DNA from: Ditylenchus dipsaci
Taxonomy: Eukaryota > Nematoda > Chromadorea > Rhabditida > Anguinidae
Direction: 5' to 3'
Assembly (NCBI GenBank): GCA_004194705.1
Contig: SADC01000202.1
Span: 248,001-312,000 of the forward strand
Length of the DNA: 64,000 nt
A program made the translations under genes and the position numbers. This document shows, in pieces, positions 1 to 11,700 of this stretch. How positions within the stretch are numbered: the stretch's first letter is position 1; every line of letters starts with the position of its first letter. The notes under the pieces were generated by a model. That model was given only the letters and a program-made list of their open reading frames with translations. It did not search any database and was not told the origin of the DNA.

Positions 1-167
1 AAATACCAATATGCGTGGGCTTTTTGATTTTTGAAAAAAATGACTGATTTTGATTCCTCAATCTAGTGTGTGATTTAAGATGTATCTTTCGGTTAAATAA
101 TATTTTCCAATTTTTGAAAAGGCAGTCCATAAATTTCATTATTTTCGTTACTTTGAACAATACCCGT

Positions 168-330
168 TACAGTCAAAATCTCTGTTATCCGACACTCCGG
201 TTATTTGGTACCCACGGTTATCGGGCACCCTAAATTCTCTGTGTTTGGTTGATGTTTACCTTCACCGATACCCTGGGTTATCTGGCACCCTAGAACCGGA
301 CCCAAGAAGTGTCGGATAACTCAGGATTAA
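168..330. mobile_element. Degenerate CAGTC-type MITE
   Basis: The left end reads cagtcaaaatctctgttatc and the right end is its imperfect inverse (gataactcaggatta). Both arms carry TCCGACACT, and the middle contains copies of ATCxGGCACCC. It resembles the pogo/Tigger-like elements elsewhere in the window but has lost exact TA-flanked ends. No coding capacity. Confidence 0.55.
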
Positions 331-707
331 ACGAATATTTTGTTTTGATTTATTTGAACAGCTTTTTCGAAGCTGAAAGTGAAACTTTCAAAAAGCAATA
401 TGTTTAGAATCGAAAAGAAAAGATTGATTCGCATGGATATTAGACTTTCCGGTTTTCTCCAAAAATATTTGAAGTCCATGTTTGTTCTGGGTTTTTCTAT
501 AAAAATCTAAAACCTATATTCTGTTGCCTAACTCCCTCTCATAAAAAGTGCTATTATGTTTTGTGAAAAAATTCTTCTGTTTTTAACATAAGTTTTTCTT
601 GTGCTATATTTTGTGAGTTTTTGGTGTAAAATTGGCAAGATTTGCATGAAAATCAACCATCAAAATAAATATCTGTGATTTACAGTTTTATAAACAACAA
701 TATTTAA
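331..707. other. AT-rich spacer, nothing recognised
   Basis: Low-complexity AT-rich sequence. I see no exon with acceptable splice signals and no inverted repeat. Confidence 0.5.
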
Positions 708-1148
708 TGAATATTTTGGTACTTCTTCGGTTTACACCCCTCTCCTCTCACAACTCCTAAATTTTCGAAAAGTGACACAAATCTTCGTCATAAACTACTT
801 TTTATGCGAAAGAAACAAGAAATATTGCTAAACACTTTCTGATTTGAAAATTTTAATTTTTTTTAAGATTTCGCTTTCAATTTCTCAAAGATAGATGGTC
901 TTTTCAGGTTTATTTGAGGTTATTTTTTGATGATTTTATCACATAAAGCTTAATTTAGGTTTAGGTAAAAAAAAATACGCCAGCGTATGTTAGGACAGAC
1001 ATATTCTCTAACTAAAAAGTGACAAAAAGAAGTTTGAGTTGAGTCAATTAAGCATAACAAGTAGTTTATAACGTATATTTGTGTCACTTTTCAAAAATTT
1101 AGGGGGAAGGGGGGGGGTAGTGCGTAAACTGAAGAAGTAATATTTGAA
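708..1148. repeat. Foldback element of about 440 bp
   Basis: The arms are inverted copies: the left arm (ATATTTTGGTACTTCTTCGG, then AAGTGACACAAAT, then ATAAACTACTT) is matched in reverse by the right arm ending GAAGAAGTAATATTTG. A C-rich tract lies near the left end and a G run near the right end, as in many other foldbacks here. Confidence 0.7.
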
Positions 1149-1941
1149 TAAGTAACAGAAAACTGGCTTTTCTACTTCAATTTTTTACCTTTTTTGGTTT
1201 GTCGTAAAGTGATCTGTTTTTTACAATAAATAACTCTTTCATTTTATTTAATTAATTCATATAAAATAAACTAGACAAATCATAATATACATTGTTTATT
1301 ACAAAATTAACTCGACAAACACTTATATAAAAAAATATTTTAAGATGTTTGAACAGTGCCAATTCTTCTCGGTCTTTCATAAATAGGATAGTCAGCCAGA
1401 AACGCGAAACATTTTACTCTTTTTACCACCAAGCAGAACAATCTAGTACTTGCTACTAAAATTAAGCAAATAAATAAATAAATACAATGCAGGAATTTCC
1501 CGCCCTGTATTACAATCCGTATTTTTTTGACGGAGAAGCGTTTCGCCCTTTTTTATGATATTATTTGGTAGGCAGAGGGACAATTGATGTTTTGAGTTTT
1601 AATTTTGGCTACGGCTAGTTTCCCTATACTTCCTAACATATTGGCGGACAATCAAGAACGCATGCTGTACATAGGGACAAGTGACCTCATCCTTTATTAT
1701 TTCGTCACCAACTCCTTCGGTTCTCAGACATCTTCTACAATTGACTTGTCACCGAAAAGAACTAATTAACAAAAATTGCTTTTGTTTTCATTATATTGCA
1801 ATCTATTATCATTATTAAGTGTTCATTATCAAAAATTCTCAAAAGTTGTGTTCAAAGTTGAAACTTTCATTAAATCAAAAGTGCTCTTTTCGGTAAGGTT
1901 TGGAAAAGTTCGTAAAGTCAAGAGTTTTTTAAAACCATTTA

Positions 1942-2025
1942 CAGTCGACGCTCGTTTTAGTGTTCACTCTGGGGCCGCTCTAGGTGAACACTAAATCGGG
2001 TGATCACTAAATCGAGCGTGGACTG
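1942..2025. mobile_element. 84-bp MITE, CAGTC termini, TA target
   Basis: Starts cagtcgacgctcgttttagt directly after TA and ends in the inverse (actaaatcgagcgtggactg) directly before TA. The inner repeats GTGTTCAC/GTGAACAC make it one hairpin. It belongs to the pogo-like CAGTC...GACTG group and is far too short to encode anything. Confidence 0.8.
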
Positions 2026-2096
2026 TAGAATGATTTTGAACTAGGGAAGGGGTAGGGATGTAGCTTTTAGAAATACGGTATTTCTGAAAAGCCGAT

Positions 2097-2326
2097 TACC
2101 GTATTTTTTCCAATTATAGACCTATATCAAATTATAGACCCCCTCGAGGAGGGGGGTGTTGGAAAGTTATAGACGCGTCTCTGATTATGCACCCGTCTCT
2201 AATTATAGACCCCCAAGCCGTTTCACCTAATTTCCCATATTTTACTCAGAAAATGTGATAAAAATGCCTTTTTAAGCTTTTTTTCTCTTATTATAGACCC
2301 CACTCTAATTATAGGAAAATACGATA
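2097..2326. mobile_element. ACCGTATT-family MITE, ATTATAGACCCC subtype
   Basis: Left end TACCGTATTTTTTCCAATTA, right end AATTATAGGAAAATACGATA, in inverted order. Between them ATTATAGACC is repeated several times in the same direction, with a CCCCTCGAGGAGGGG palindrome. A second short run GAAATACGGTATTT just upstream may be another end of the family. Confidence 0.7.
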
Positions 2327-2717
2327 AGTGCTTTTGGATATAATTTTTTTAAGATGTGTGCTTTTTCTGTTTCTAAGGGTAACTGTATAAGAATAATTTC
2401 AAATGTTTGAATTTCCGGGTGCCACTTTTTCGATAAAGACAAACTAATTTGGATTTCGACAATAAAAAAACCAAAAACACGGTTGGAACGACAATTGAAA
2501 TTCAAATCGATTCGTTCTCCGTAATAAAAACTGGTGTCCGGAAGTTCGAACATTTTAAATTGTATTTATTGGCGTAGGCATTCCCTTTTAAATGAGAGCC
2601 CTAGATTAAAAAATGTAAAAAGCATACGAAATATTATAAAAAATAGGCAGTTCGCTAGTTTTGGAGATTTCCAGATGAGTTAACTCAAGTGCAAACAACG
2701 GCTCAATTTGATGGTTC

Positions 2718-3094
2718 ATGGCTTGTTCAAGTTCTTCGAGTTAGAGTTCGGATTTTTAGCTACGTGAACACGTCTGATCTAAACTCGAACTTGAACTCTA
2801 ACTCCAAAGTGTTCACGTAACTCGAGTTCAAGTTCGAGGTCGAACTTGAAGGTATTCATGCATATAACTTGGATTGCCTTGTAGTAGACCCCCCAAAAAC
2901 TAACCTTTAGTGGCCTCTGACCGCTCTGGGCTGAGATTCTGAGCATCTAAGCTATATACATAAGCATTTTCAAGCTTCACCTGGAACTCGAAGTACATGA
3001 ACACCTTCGAGTTATAGTTCGAGTTCGGATTTTCGAGTACATGAACCCTCTTCCCTGAACTCTAACTTTAGCTCGAACAACGTGAACAAGCCAT
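2718..3094. mobile_element. ATGGCTTGTTCA element with GAACTCGAAC subrepeats
   Basis: Inverted termini ATGGCTTGTTCA and TGAACAAGCCAT. The interior is many variants of GAGTTCGAG/CTCGAACTC in both orientations. A 64-bp deletion form lies at 14370-14433 and a third at 24628-24714, which supports calling it a family. Confidence 0.75.
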
Positions 3095-3281
3095 TAGTAA
3101 CAACTCACTATAGCTAAAATGAGCTTTAGAGCAAATGACACTAAAAGTTCCTCCTAAAATGGACTCTGCCGCGTGAACAATGGCTAGTTTGGACTGTCTC
3201 ACATCATCGTTTATATTCTGCAATGAGTATCCACTATCCATTGGTTATTTACAGTCTAAATATCCATTGAGCATCACTTAC

Positions 3282-3451
3282 CTCAACCATAATTTTATGT
3301 AAGACTTTGCTATTGCATCGTGGATCTTCTGGCATTTGCAGCAGGGACTTTTGTCTCTCTTCTCTGCGTCTAATGTTGGCTCTCCTAGGACTACACAAGT
3401 ATCTGCACAGAGGATAGTATCGAGCCAGTCCTACTTTTTTGCATTGGCAGC
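3282..3451 (-). CDS. Candidate internal exon, cysteine-rich basic peptide
   Basis: A 170-bp open block on the minus strand bounded by a good acceptor (TTTCTAG, first exon base 3451) and a perfect donor (GAG|GTAAGT after 3282). It starts with two bases of a split codon and ends in phase 0. It encodes about 56 residues with CQCKK, PLCRYLCSPRR and a basic stretch RRREER, then EDPRCNSK. I do not recognise the family; it could be part of a secreted or prohormone-like protein. No convincing neighbouring exon was found, so the gene is incomplete and the call rests on splice signals and composition. Confidence 0.42.
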
Positions 3452-3539
3452 CTAGAAAGTATTGTAATTCCGAATATGAGCATATACAAAACAGATTACT
3501 CCTATCCATTTTAAGAAAAGAGGTCATTTTTGCTAGTTG

Positions 3540-5393
3540 AAAATAATCACCCCACTATAAAAGGCCATAACTCAAAATTTTCATCATAAATTGGTGTTGA
3601 CGTCTTAGAACATATTGCTCGGCATTAAATTTGTAGTCGATTAGTATATACTATCTACGGTAGGAAAAAAGTAGAAAAATTAAACTACAAAAACAAAAAT
3701 TAAACTTAAACTACTATTAAAAACTTAAAAAATCTAGATAAGAAGGAATGTAAAAATTTATCGAGAAAAAAAGGAGCCCTCGACAATTTTTTTTAGATTT
3801 TGCAGGTTATTTTGGGACACCCTGTATGTAACTTTCCATCAAATTTTTATATTTTATCCTATCCAATTTTTTCAATTCATCTGTCTCAAGTAAAACCTTC
3901 TAGTGAAAGTCGTAATGAGGAACTAACATACATTATCCAACATCTACGAAAAAATCTGACCTGAGTTCTGGGAATACAATTGATTAGCCAGATGACCCAA
4001 AGTTAAAAGAACCAATATAAAGTATTTAAAGCAGATCAACATTGGATAATTTAGAGAATGTTAGCAAGGTGAATGTCAATTTTAAAAGGAGCGTTTTCTC
4101 TTTTTGGTAAGAGAAGCTGATTTACAAGAGCTCATCAACCTTGAAATATCTTCATAAATTCAATTGCTTTCACTTATTCAATTGCTTTTTATTTTCTTTA
4201 AAAAAGTGTTTCCTTTCAATAATGTTCCATAATAAGTGGTTAATATGTCTACACATTGCGGATTTCAAGTCAAATTTTAATAGGATTTTCAAACAAACAA
4301 ACACGCTGTTAGACTAAAAAATGTCAGGTTATTAACCATGATTTTTTACAATAAAGATCGCTGCAAATCCATTTGGATTTTTATTTTACTCATAAATTTT
4401 TCAAATCGTGTAGTCTAGACGAGACCTTTTTTGGTTAGGTAGCTTGTAGAAGACAATTTGCCATTTGACTTGAGACCAAACATGCTTAACGCATTTTCGA
4501 TTTCATCAAACAATGATGCTTGAACAAAAACGGAAAATTTTCCTAACAAACATTTCAATTTACTTGTGAAATGACACAAAAATTAAACAAGCGGAAAATT
4601 GAAAACAATAGATCGGAAGCCAAATAATTCTCAGAATTTCTATCGAGAAGCATGGTTCGAAACAATAAAAATTTGAACAAATGTGAAAAATTATACTTAA
4701 GTATTTATTGTCTCGAGCGGAATTTGAAATTTAACATTGAGTTATGAACTTAGATGGCAGTTTTATAAGAAAATCAACCATGCTGAACACGATCCCGGTG
4801 TTAGAATTTAGGATTTTTCAAGCAGCGTGAAAGTTTTACGTTAAAATTGCTACGTGGTTTTGCCGATTCCTAATGTAAAATGGCTGTTTTCTCAGTTCTT
4901 TCCTACCCCGTATGCCAGAACTGCTCGGTTTATCGTGCAGATTATGAGCTTTCACAAAGTATAAAATGTATCACAGTCCGGAAAATTCGAAAATTCAAAA
5001 TTGCCGACCCTTAAAGTTTTTTACGCTACTTTTTCCTTTTGCGAACATGTCAAAGCACATTTTATCGGACTCCGCCTTCACGATTTGAAGCCAAGGATCA
5101 CACATTTCTGAAAATTCATGTTCAACTTTCAGATTCTAGCCTTAATTGATTCATTGTTTGATAAATTTGTTTATGATGACTGCAATCCATTGGTTAATTC
5201 CTCCTCGCAAACAGAGATAAACAAATAAGTGAAGGATAAAAAGCTATAAAATGCTTTGCAAAAGTTAATGATGCTCTCCAATCTAATTCATTGATTAATT
5301 GCCTTCTCCTTTTAAGGAATTCACGTACAACCGAGAAAAAGTGAAAGGAAAGAAACATACAAAAGGGGGGGGGCACAACTAAAAGAAGACCCT
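3540..5393. other. Intergenic, mostly unassigned AT-rich sequence
   Basis: No gene recognised. Near 3803-3828 a GGGACACCCTGTATG block looks like a stray mariner-type terminus. The remainder shows no strong inverted repeat or tandem array. Confidence 0.4.
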
Positions 5394-5588
5394 ATGAGCA
5401 ACACCCCCTTCGTGATTTGTGCAGCCAACCTGGTAGTAGTGTTCATAACACTATTGTCCACACCCACCCAGCCATTTGCTGTGGGCAAGCGATTCGAGAG
5501 AATTTTCATGACTCTTTCACACGCGCTAAATAATATTTCCACACAGTGGCCAATAGTCACCACCAATCAATGCCAGCCTAATGAGTGA
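5394..5588 (+). CDS. Small ORF, possible secreted peptide with a GKR site
   Basis: A 64-codon ORF from an ATG. Residues 6-24 are hydrophobic (FVICAANLVVVFITLLS) and would serve as a signal peptide. It is followed by TPTQPFAVGKRFERIF: Gly-Lys-Arg is the usual amidation and cleavage signature of neuropeptide precursors. Only one such site is present and there is one Cys near the C-terminus. The opposite strand is also open across part of the same stretch, so this may be chance. It could also be an upstream exon of the EGF-repeat gene starting 130 bp downstream. Confidence 0.3.
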   Translation: MSNTPFVICAANLVVVFITLLSTPTQPFAVGKRFERIFMTLSHALNNISTQWPIVTTNQCQPNE

Positions 5589-5718
5589 ACTTGGCCGAAG
5601 ACACCTATTTACTAAACAGATTGATTAAATTTTGTTTATTTGCTATAATTTTCATTCTAATTTTGCCAATATATCTCAGGCACTGGCTAAGAATCGGCTG
5701 CGTATTTGAGAGGGGGAA

Positions 5719-8700
5719 ATGCAAGTGTGTTGCACACCAAGAAAGAGCACAAAACGGGCACGTTTGCATTTACTACTTGCTTTTAAAAAAGCATCTGAAT
5801 CTACATTTGTTGTGTCCCTATTACTATTTTTGCTGGCATCTACCATGCATAGAGTAACTTCCGTTGAGTCAAGCTCCACAAATATAACAACGTCAGCGTT
5901 AAATTTGTTGGATGAATCATCATCTAAGGCTATAAATGAATCATCGTCAAGGTGGGTCTTTATTTAATGTTACAGTCGATTTTTATACCCTTCGATATAT
6001 ACCCTAGGGCCGGTTGCCCGTCAATAATAAACTCCCTTAAAGGGCCTGACCTCTTCCTACTCGGTGGTACCCCGCCAATTCAAAAATTTTGGACTTCTGT
6101 ACGGATTTTTCCGCTAGGTTTCTAACAAAACTAAGCCTAAAATTTGATTTCAGGCCTAGTTCTGTTAGAAACGTGGCGGAAAAATCCGTACAGAAGTCCA
6201 ATGATCGAGGGAAATTTTTGAATTGGCGGGGGACCACCGAGTAGGAAGAGGTCAGGCCCTTTAAATTAACCCACAATATAACATACTCTCGATATAACAT
6301 ACCGGGTGGTACTTTTTCTAGTACAAAGATACTTATTTCTAGTACCAAAATACTTGATTCTAGTAACTAAAATTTTTCATTTTTTTGAAGTTTTCTTTTT
6401 TTCTCCTCACTTTGTAGGTACACTTTTGAAATTTTTTACACTATCGTGTAGCCCTGAATCTCAGCTACTCAACAAGATATCTTTTTTCAGTAAAAAAAAT
6501 TAAAAAAGTTGGAGATTTAGGGGTCTGAATAGAGGAACTTGGCCGAAAAAGTTACTTCATACAAAGCTCAAAATCTTTGTAATCTTTTACAGGAAATTGA
6601 AGTCTAGTTAGAAAGCTGAGATTCAGGGTTACACGTTCATGTGTCGAGAAAAAAAAATCTCTTACTTTACAAAGAGTTTTTCTACGCATGTTGAATTTTG
6701 GTACTAGAAAAAAGTTTTTGGTACTAGAAATAAGTACTTTGGTACTAAATTTAAGTATTACCCTAACATACCGTAAAACCTCTAATTTTAGCCCCCTCCC
6801 CTGGTTCAAAATCGTGTTTGTGGCATTGCGTTTTTGACCCACTTTTTAAAGACTGCTTTCATGCAAGTTACTACTCATTTTGTATCCAGTGAGATGAGCT
6901 ACAAAATGAGGTTTAACTTGCCTCAGAAAACTTTTCGAAAAGTGGGTCAAAAACACAATGCCACAAACACGATGGGGGCTTGAATTAGAGATTTTACGGT
7001 GCCCCTAGGTCAGTCCCAAGAGGGTACGTTATAACGAGGTTTGACTGTAACACTAAAAAATTTGATATTTTGAGAAAGTCTTAAGTTTAATTTTGTATGT
7101 TTTAAAAGATTAACCATAAAACTTTTCAAGACAAATCCAAGGAAACTAAAAAAGCCCAATTTTTTACGTGTGGAGGAGTTCCGTGTAGGGTTGTCGAAGG
7201 TTATCAGTAAAAATGCCAAGACAAAAATGCCAAGAGCAAAAATGCCAAGAGCAAAAATGCCAAGAGCAAAAATGCCAAGAGCAAAAATGCCAAGAGCAGA
7301 AATGCCAAGACAAAAATGCCAACGCAAAAATGCCAACAGCAAAAATGCCAACAGATGTATTGACTGCAACCCCTGCGATTCTGAGCCTAGTCTTGTTTCC
7401 TTATAAAGTAGTTATGTTTAATCGAAAGTTTGCTACGTATTTTAATCATATAGAAGTTTCAATTGAGCTCCTGGGGTTACTTTTTTCGGGGACTCCTTGT
7501 GTGTCTTTGTGCTTTCATAAATTAATGACATTCACCCTTTATGGTTTATTTTTACACTCAACGGTGCATATCCATCCTCGATGAGTCCACTTGGATCAAA
7601 TTTTTGTTTTGTTTTTGGCTTCCAAAACCTGTTTTCTGCACTAATTCGAGCATTTTAGAAATGGTTTGACAGAAGTGAAACTACGTTTTGATGGTATTTT
7701 ACAGTTTTTGTAAATCTTGCAAAACGTAATTTAAATAGTGTCAAACCATCTTTAGAATGATCTAATTAGTGCAGAAAACAGGTTTTGGAACCTAAAAAGC
7801 GCGAACTATTCTGATTTAAATAATCGACCATTTTTAAGCACCATCCAAGTACCATTATCTAGGCACTCCACCTGAGTACGGATAGATGGTCAGTGCCTTG
7901 GTATTACCACCTGAGTACCACTTTCTCGGTACCACCGCCTCCGTCTACCATCTGAATACTCTACGGGATACGAAACTATTTCAGAACTGATCTTCCTGTC
8001 AGTCAAGTCGATGTTTTAGCGTTATCAAATCATGTTCAGGGCTCGATTCTGGATAGGGTAAGATAATTTTTTGCGAAACGTCGCGGACCCAAGAGAGCGA
8101 TATAGAGAAACTTAAAAAGTGTCACATCATATCAACCTCCCTTACACAACACTAGCTTTCTCAAAATCCAATGAACAACATGGAACGACCTCGAACACAC
8201 AATTTATTTAACATTCAAACAACAAGGTTAACAATTTTTCTGAAATTTAATAGCCTTGTGGTTGGGATTCTTGAAGTAAATTCAACCTGTTGTGTTCAGA
8301 CCAAGCTTGGAATCAACAATTTCCTGAACAGAACGTACTACTTCTGGCTTGCAGTCCGCAATTCAAATCGAGATCTTGTCACCATGCGAGCAAACATTGA
8401 GTAATGCGCCACTGATATGTTGGTTTAATTCATTGAACTGTCCTCCAAGAATGGCCATGAGAAGTTCCAGCCAGTAGCGATTTAACTTGGTGTGCTACAA
8501 ACAATAGACGTGAAACGAGATAAAAAAACACAAAAGAGAATTAGGCGAACCTTACAAGCTCTCTTCACATCTATGAAGAGCATCTCATTGTTGATATTCT
8601 TCCCAAATTGGCTTGATTCCCTCTCGAAAGAAGATGTAGTCGGTTCCTAAAAAGGTAAACTTCAGTAGGTGATCGCAACAAGTGTTCAAAATAATACCAT

Positions 8701-11700
8701 AGCGAAGCTGGTTAGCGGCGATTACACGATGCTAGAGAGCCCAGAAGATTTCGATTGTATTGATGGAGCACAGCTTGTGAAGACAAACCGACCATTCGTT
8801 GCCCTAAGAACAATGAAGAAGTGAATTTTCTTTGCCGAATACAGACGAAGCAAGAGATGTAATTTGTGCGAGGCAAAGAAAGACATACCGTTCGCTCATC
8901 AACTGGCTTCCACTTGTCGGAATCTGGCTTCTACACCCAAAACAATCAGGCTGGCACAAGCGCATGCTCGCCTTCCAACTGGTTAAGCTCCATCACACCA
9001 TTTTTATTTTTGACAGCACTGCCTACCTATTCCTTTTCTTCGTGAATAGATATATTCAAGCGTTTGCAGGTTACTTGTAGAGATAGCTGTAAATAATTCA
9101 TTGTAAATTACAATTTGTAATGCTGTCATATGTAAAAGCATTGCTGTATTAACGTTCTTCTACAAGGTTGGCCAAATATTTTGGAACACTTTGAAGGCGC
9201 ACAAATTTTACTTTCAGCTGAGTCCGAAATTTCGGATGCTGGAGGTACCAGGAGGTTCTCTTCTACATTTCAGAAATTTATACATAAGCATTCGACTTTT
9301 TGAATCGAAAAAAACTAGAAGGCAAAGTGCTAGTATGGAATAGTTAAAAGATTGACCCGAAGACTAGACTGAGAACCGGAGCTATTGCTGTCAATATATC
9401 TGTTGGCATTTCTGCTCTTGGCATTTTTGCTCTTGGCATTTTTGCTCTTGGCATTTTTGCTCTTGGCATTTTTGCTCTTGGCATTTTTGCTCTTGGCATT
9501 TTTGTCTTGGCATTTTTACTGACCCCCTTGTCGAATGACCACTGCTTATACAGCAATGATAAAACTTGCAAATGAGGTATTACTTGCCTTGAATTGAAGC
9601 TAGCTGATAAATTTTCACAAAAAGATGACACTTTTTTGCAGAAAGTTGCCGTTTTTATGGAATAAGAATGGGCTAAATGTTCCAAATGTTTTAAATGTTT
9701 TACTCAAATGTTACAAATGTTTTACAAATGTAATATACAAATGTTCTAAATGTTTTACTCATCGACTATGGAATCGTACGGTTATAAGTTTTTACTTTTA
9801 AACATGTTCATGGCTTGCTCTCAAAACTTTGCATTAATAATTTTTAATTAGCACACAAAAAATATTTTAAGTGCCCTAGACGTTTTTATACATCATGTTT
9901 AAAAAAAGTTAGTATGAGTGTGGTAGTTTCAGTGCAGACTCAGCTGATCCCTCCCTGCCCATTTTTGATCCAGTTGACGAGAGTGAGAGTCAGGCTGGCA
10001 TAGCTGTGGACAGAGTTCCTATGCAACAACAACAAGACCACCACCAATTGCCCAGCAACACTTCACAACCATCTGACAACCAGAGCAGTAGATTAAGAAA
10101 AATCAGAAGGGAATTAAAGTTGTTAAATGCCCAGCTTGGAGGGTGCGATAATAATGGAAGTTTTGTGAATGGCAAGTGCGTCTGCCCCTATCCATTTGTT
10201 GGCTCTAGATGTGCTGAGTTTGATTGTGGTCAGTTGTTTTTCGGAGGTAGGCGGAAATATTGAATTTCCGGTTTTTAACCGCGGCAAAAATCCGGGGAAA
10301 AAATCAGGAATTTTGGGATTTCCACCGTGGCGAAAATCCGGAATTTCGGGATCTTCGCCACGAAATTATTTTTTTGTAATAGACATTTTCACTTAATTTG
10401 TGTATTTTAAGTTTCTCTATTTAAAAATTCCCTGATTTTTTGCCTTTATTGCTCTTATAAACAGACTTGATAGCGTTCTTTCTACATCTAAAACAATCGA
10501 ACCTCGACGTAGGGACGCCTGCAGTACTATAAGCTTAAAACATTTAAATTCTTGATTTTTGCCACGGCGAAAATACGAAAATTTCGGATTTTAGCCGCGG
10601 CTGAAATACCGAATTCTATGTTTTTGCCGCGATTGTGACCACAGAAATTCGGGACTTACGCCTACCTCCTATTTTTCAACATAATTGTGAATAAATATAT
10701 TATTTGTATTGCAGAGCATGGACTTTCAGTTGGTCCCAGGTATATTAAGATACTGTCTAAAGAATTTAAAAATACAGAGTAAAGCATTTTGTGTCGATGT
10801 TCGGAGGTCTGACTTTGTATAAATTCCTTAGATAGTATGCGGTCAAAAAATATCTTCATTCTTTGCGTATTTGACCGCCGGACGCCGATTGCATCGCGTT
10901 GGATAAAATTGGCTAAAAAATTATTACGTGCTTGTTAAACTGTGCCAATATGGCAAATACTACTGCTTGTCTAACAACAAAAAGCCAAGACGAAAAATGG
11001 ACTGGATTGGGAACTAGGGTCGAAATGAGTGTGCGCAAGTAAGACTGAATAGAACTGAGATCAAAAATAAATATTGTTTAAAATATTAAAGGGGGGGAGA
11101 CATTTACGGCCACTTTTTGACATCGACTACCACTTCACTTCACATACCTTTTTTCATATATTCTGTTCTCTTATCTCAGATTTTTCGTATCGTTTTGTAG
11201 CTAAGATTTTTCTCTATCGATTGAGTGGTCGAGCACGCTAATTAAAAATAATTTTTGAGAAAATCACACCAACCTCACACTAAAAAACCGTGGTTCTTTA
11301 GCTCGGTGTTTTACCTTATATTTGGTCCGATTTTCTTAAATATCATTTTTAATCAGGGTGTTTGACCACTCAATCGCTAGAGAAAAATCTCATCTACAAA
11401 ACGGTGTAAAAACATCTAAGATAAGAAAATAGAATAAATGAAAAAAGGTATGTGAAGTGAAGTAGTAGTCGATGTCAAAAAGTAGCCGTAAAAGTCTCCC
11501 CCCCCCTTAAAAGTGGATAATGACTAATTTTTACAACAGATTTGATCCAGAAGAAACATTTTTCAACAGGTAATAATAATCGCCTGTAAAATATTACATT
11601 TGGCACATATTCAGAAGATGTATTTGTGAAGATGATTGGACAGGCGAATTGTAAGTGTTCTAAGTAGGGTTGGCCTCCCTCCCTCCCCCTCCCCCCCGCT

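Noticed and set aside
6037..6348. 103-codon minus-strand ORF
   Set aside because: Lies wholly in a palindromic foldback; the opposite arm gives equivalent frames.
7170..7584. ORFs reading KMPRAKMPRA-type repeats
   Set aside because: The open frames result from a 15-bp tandem unit without stops; the same array is open in the reverse copy. No start context or splice sites.
8228..8993. Working eIF4E gene
   Set aside because: Five in-frame stops and a frameshift in exon 3, even though splice borders are intact.
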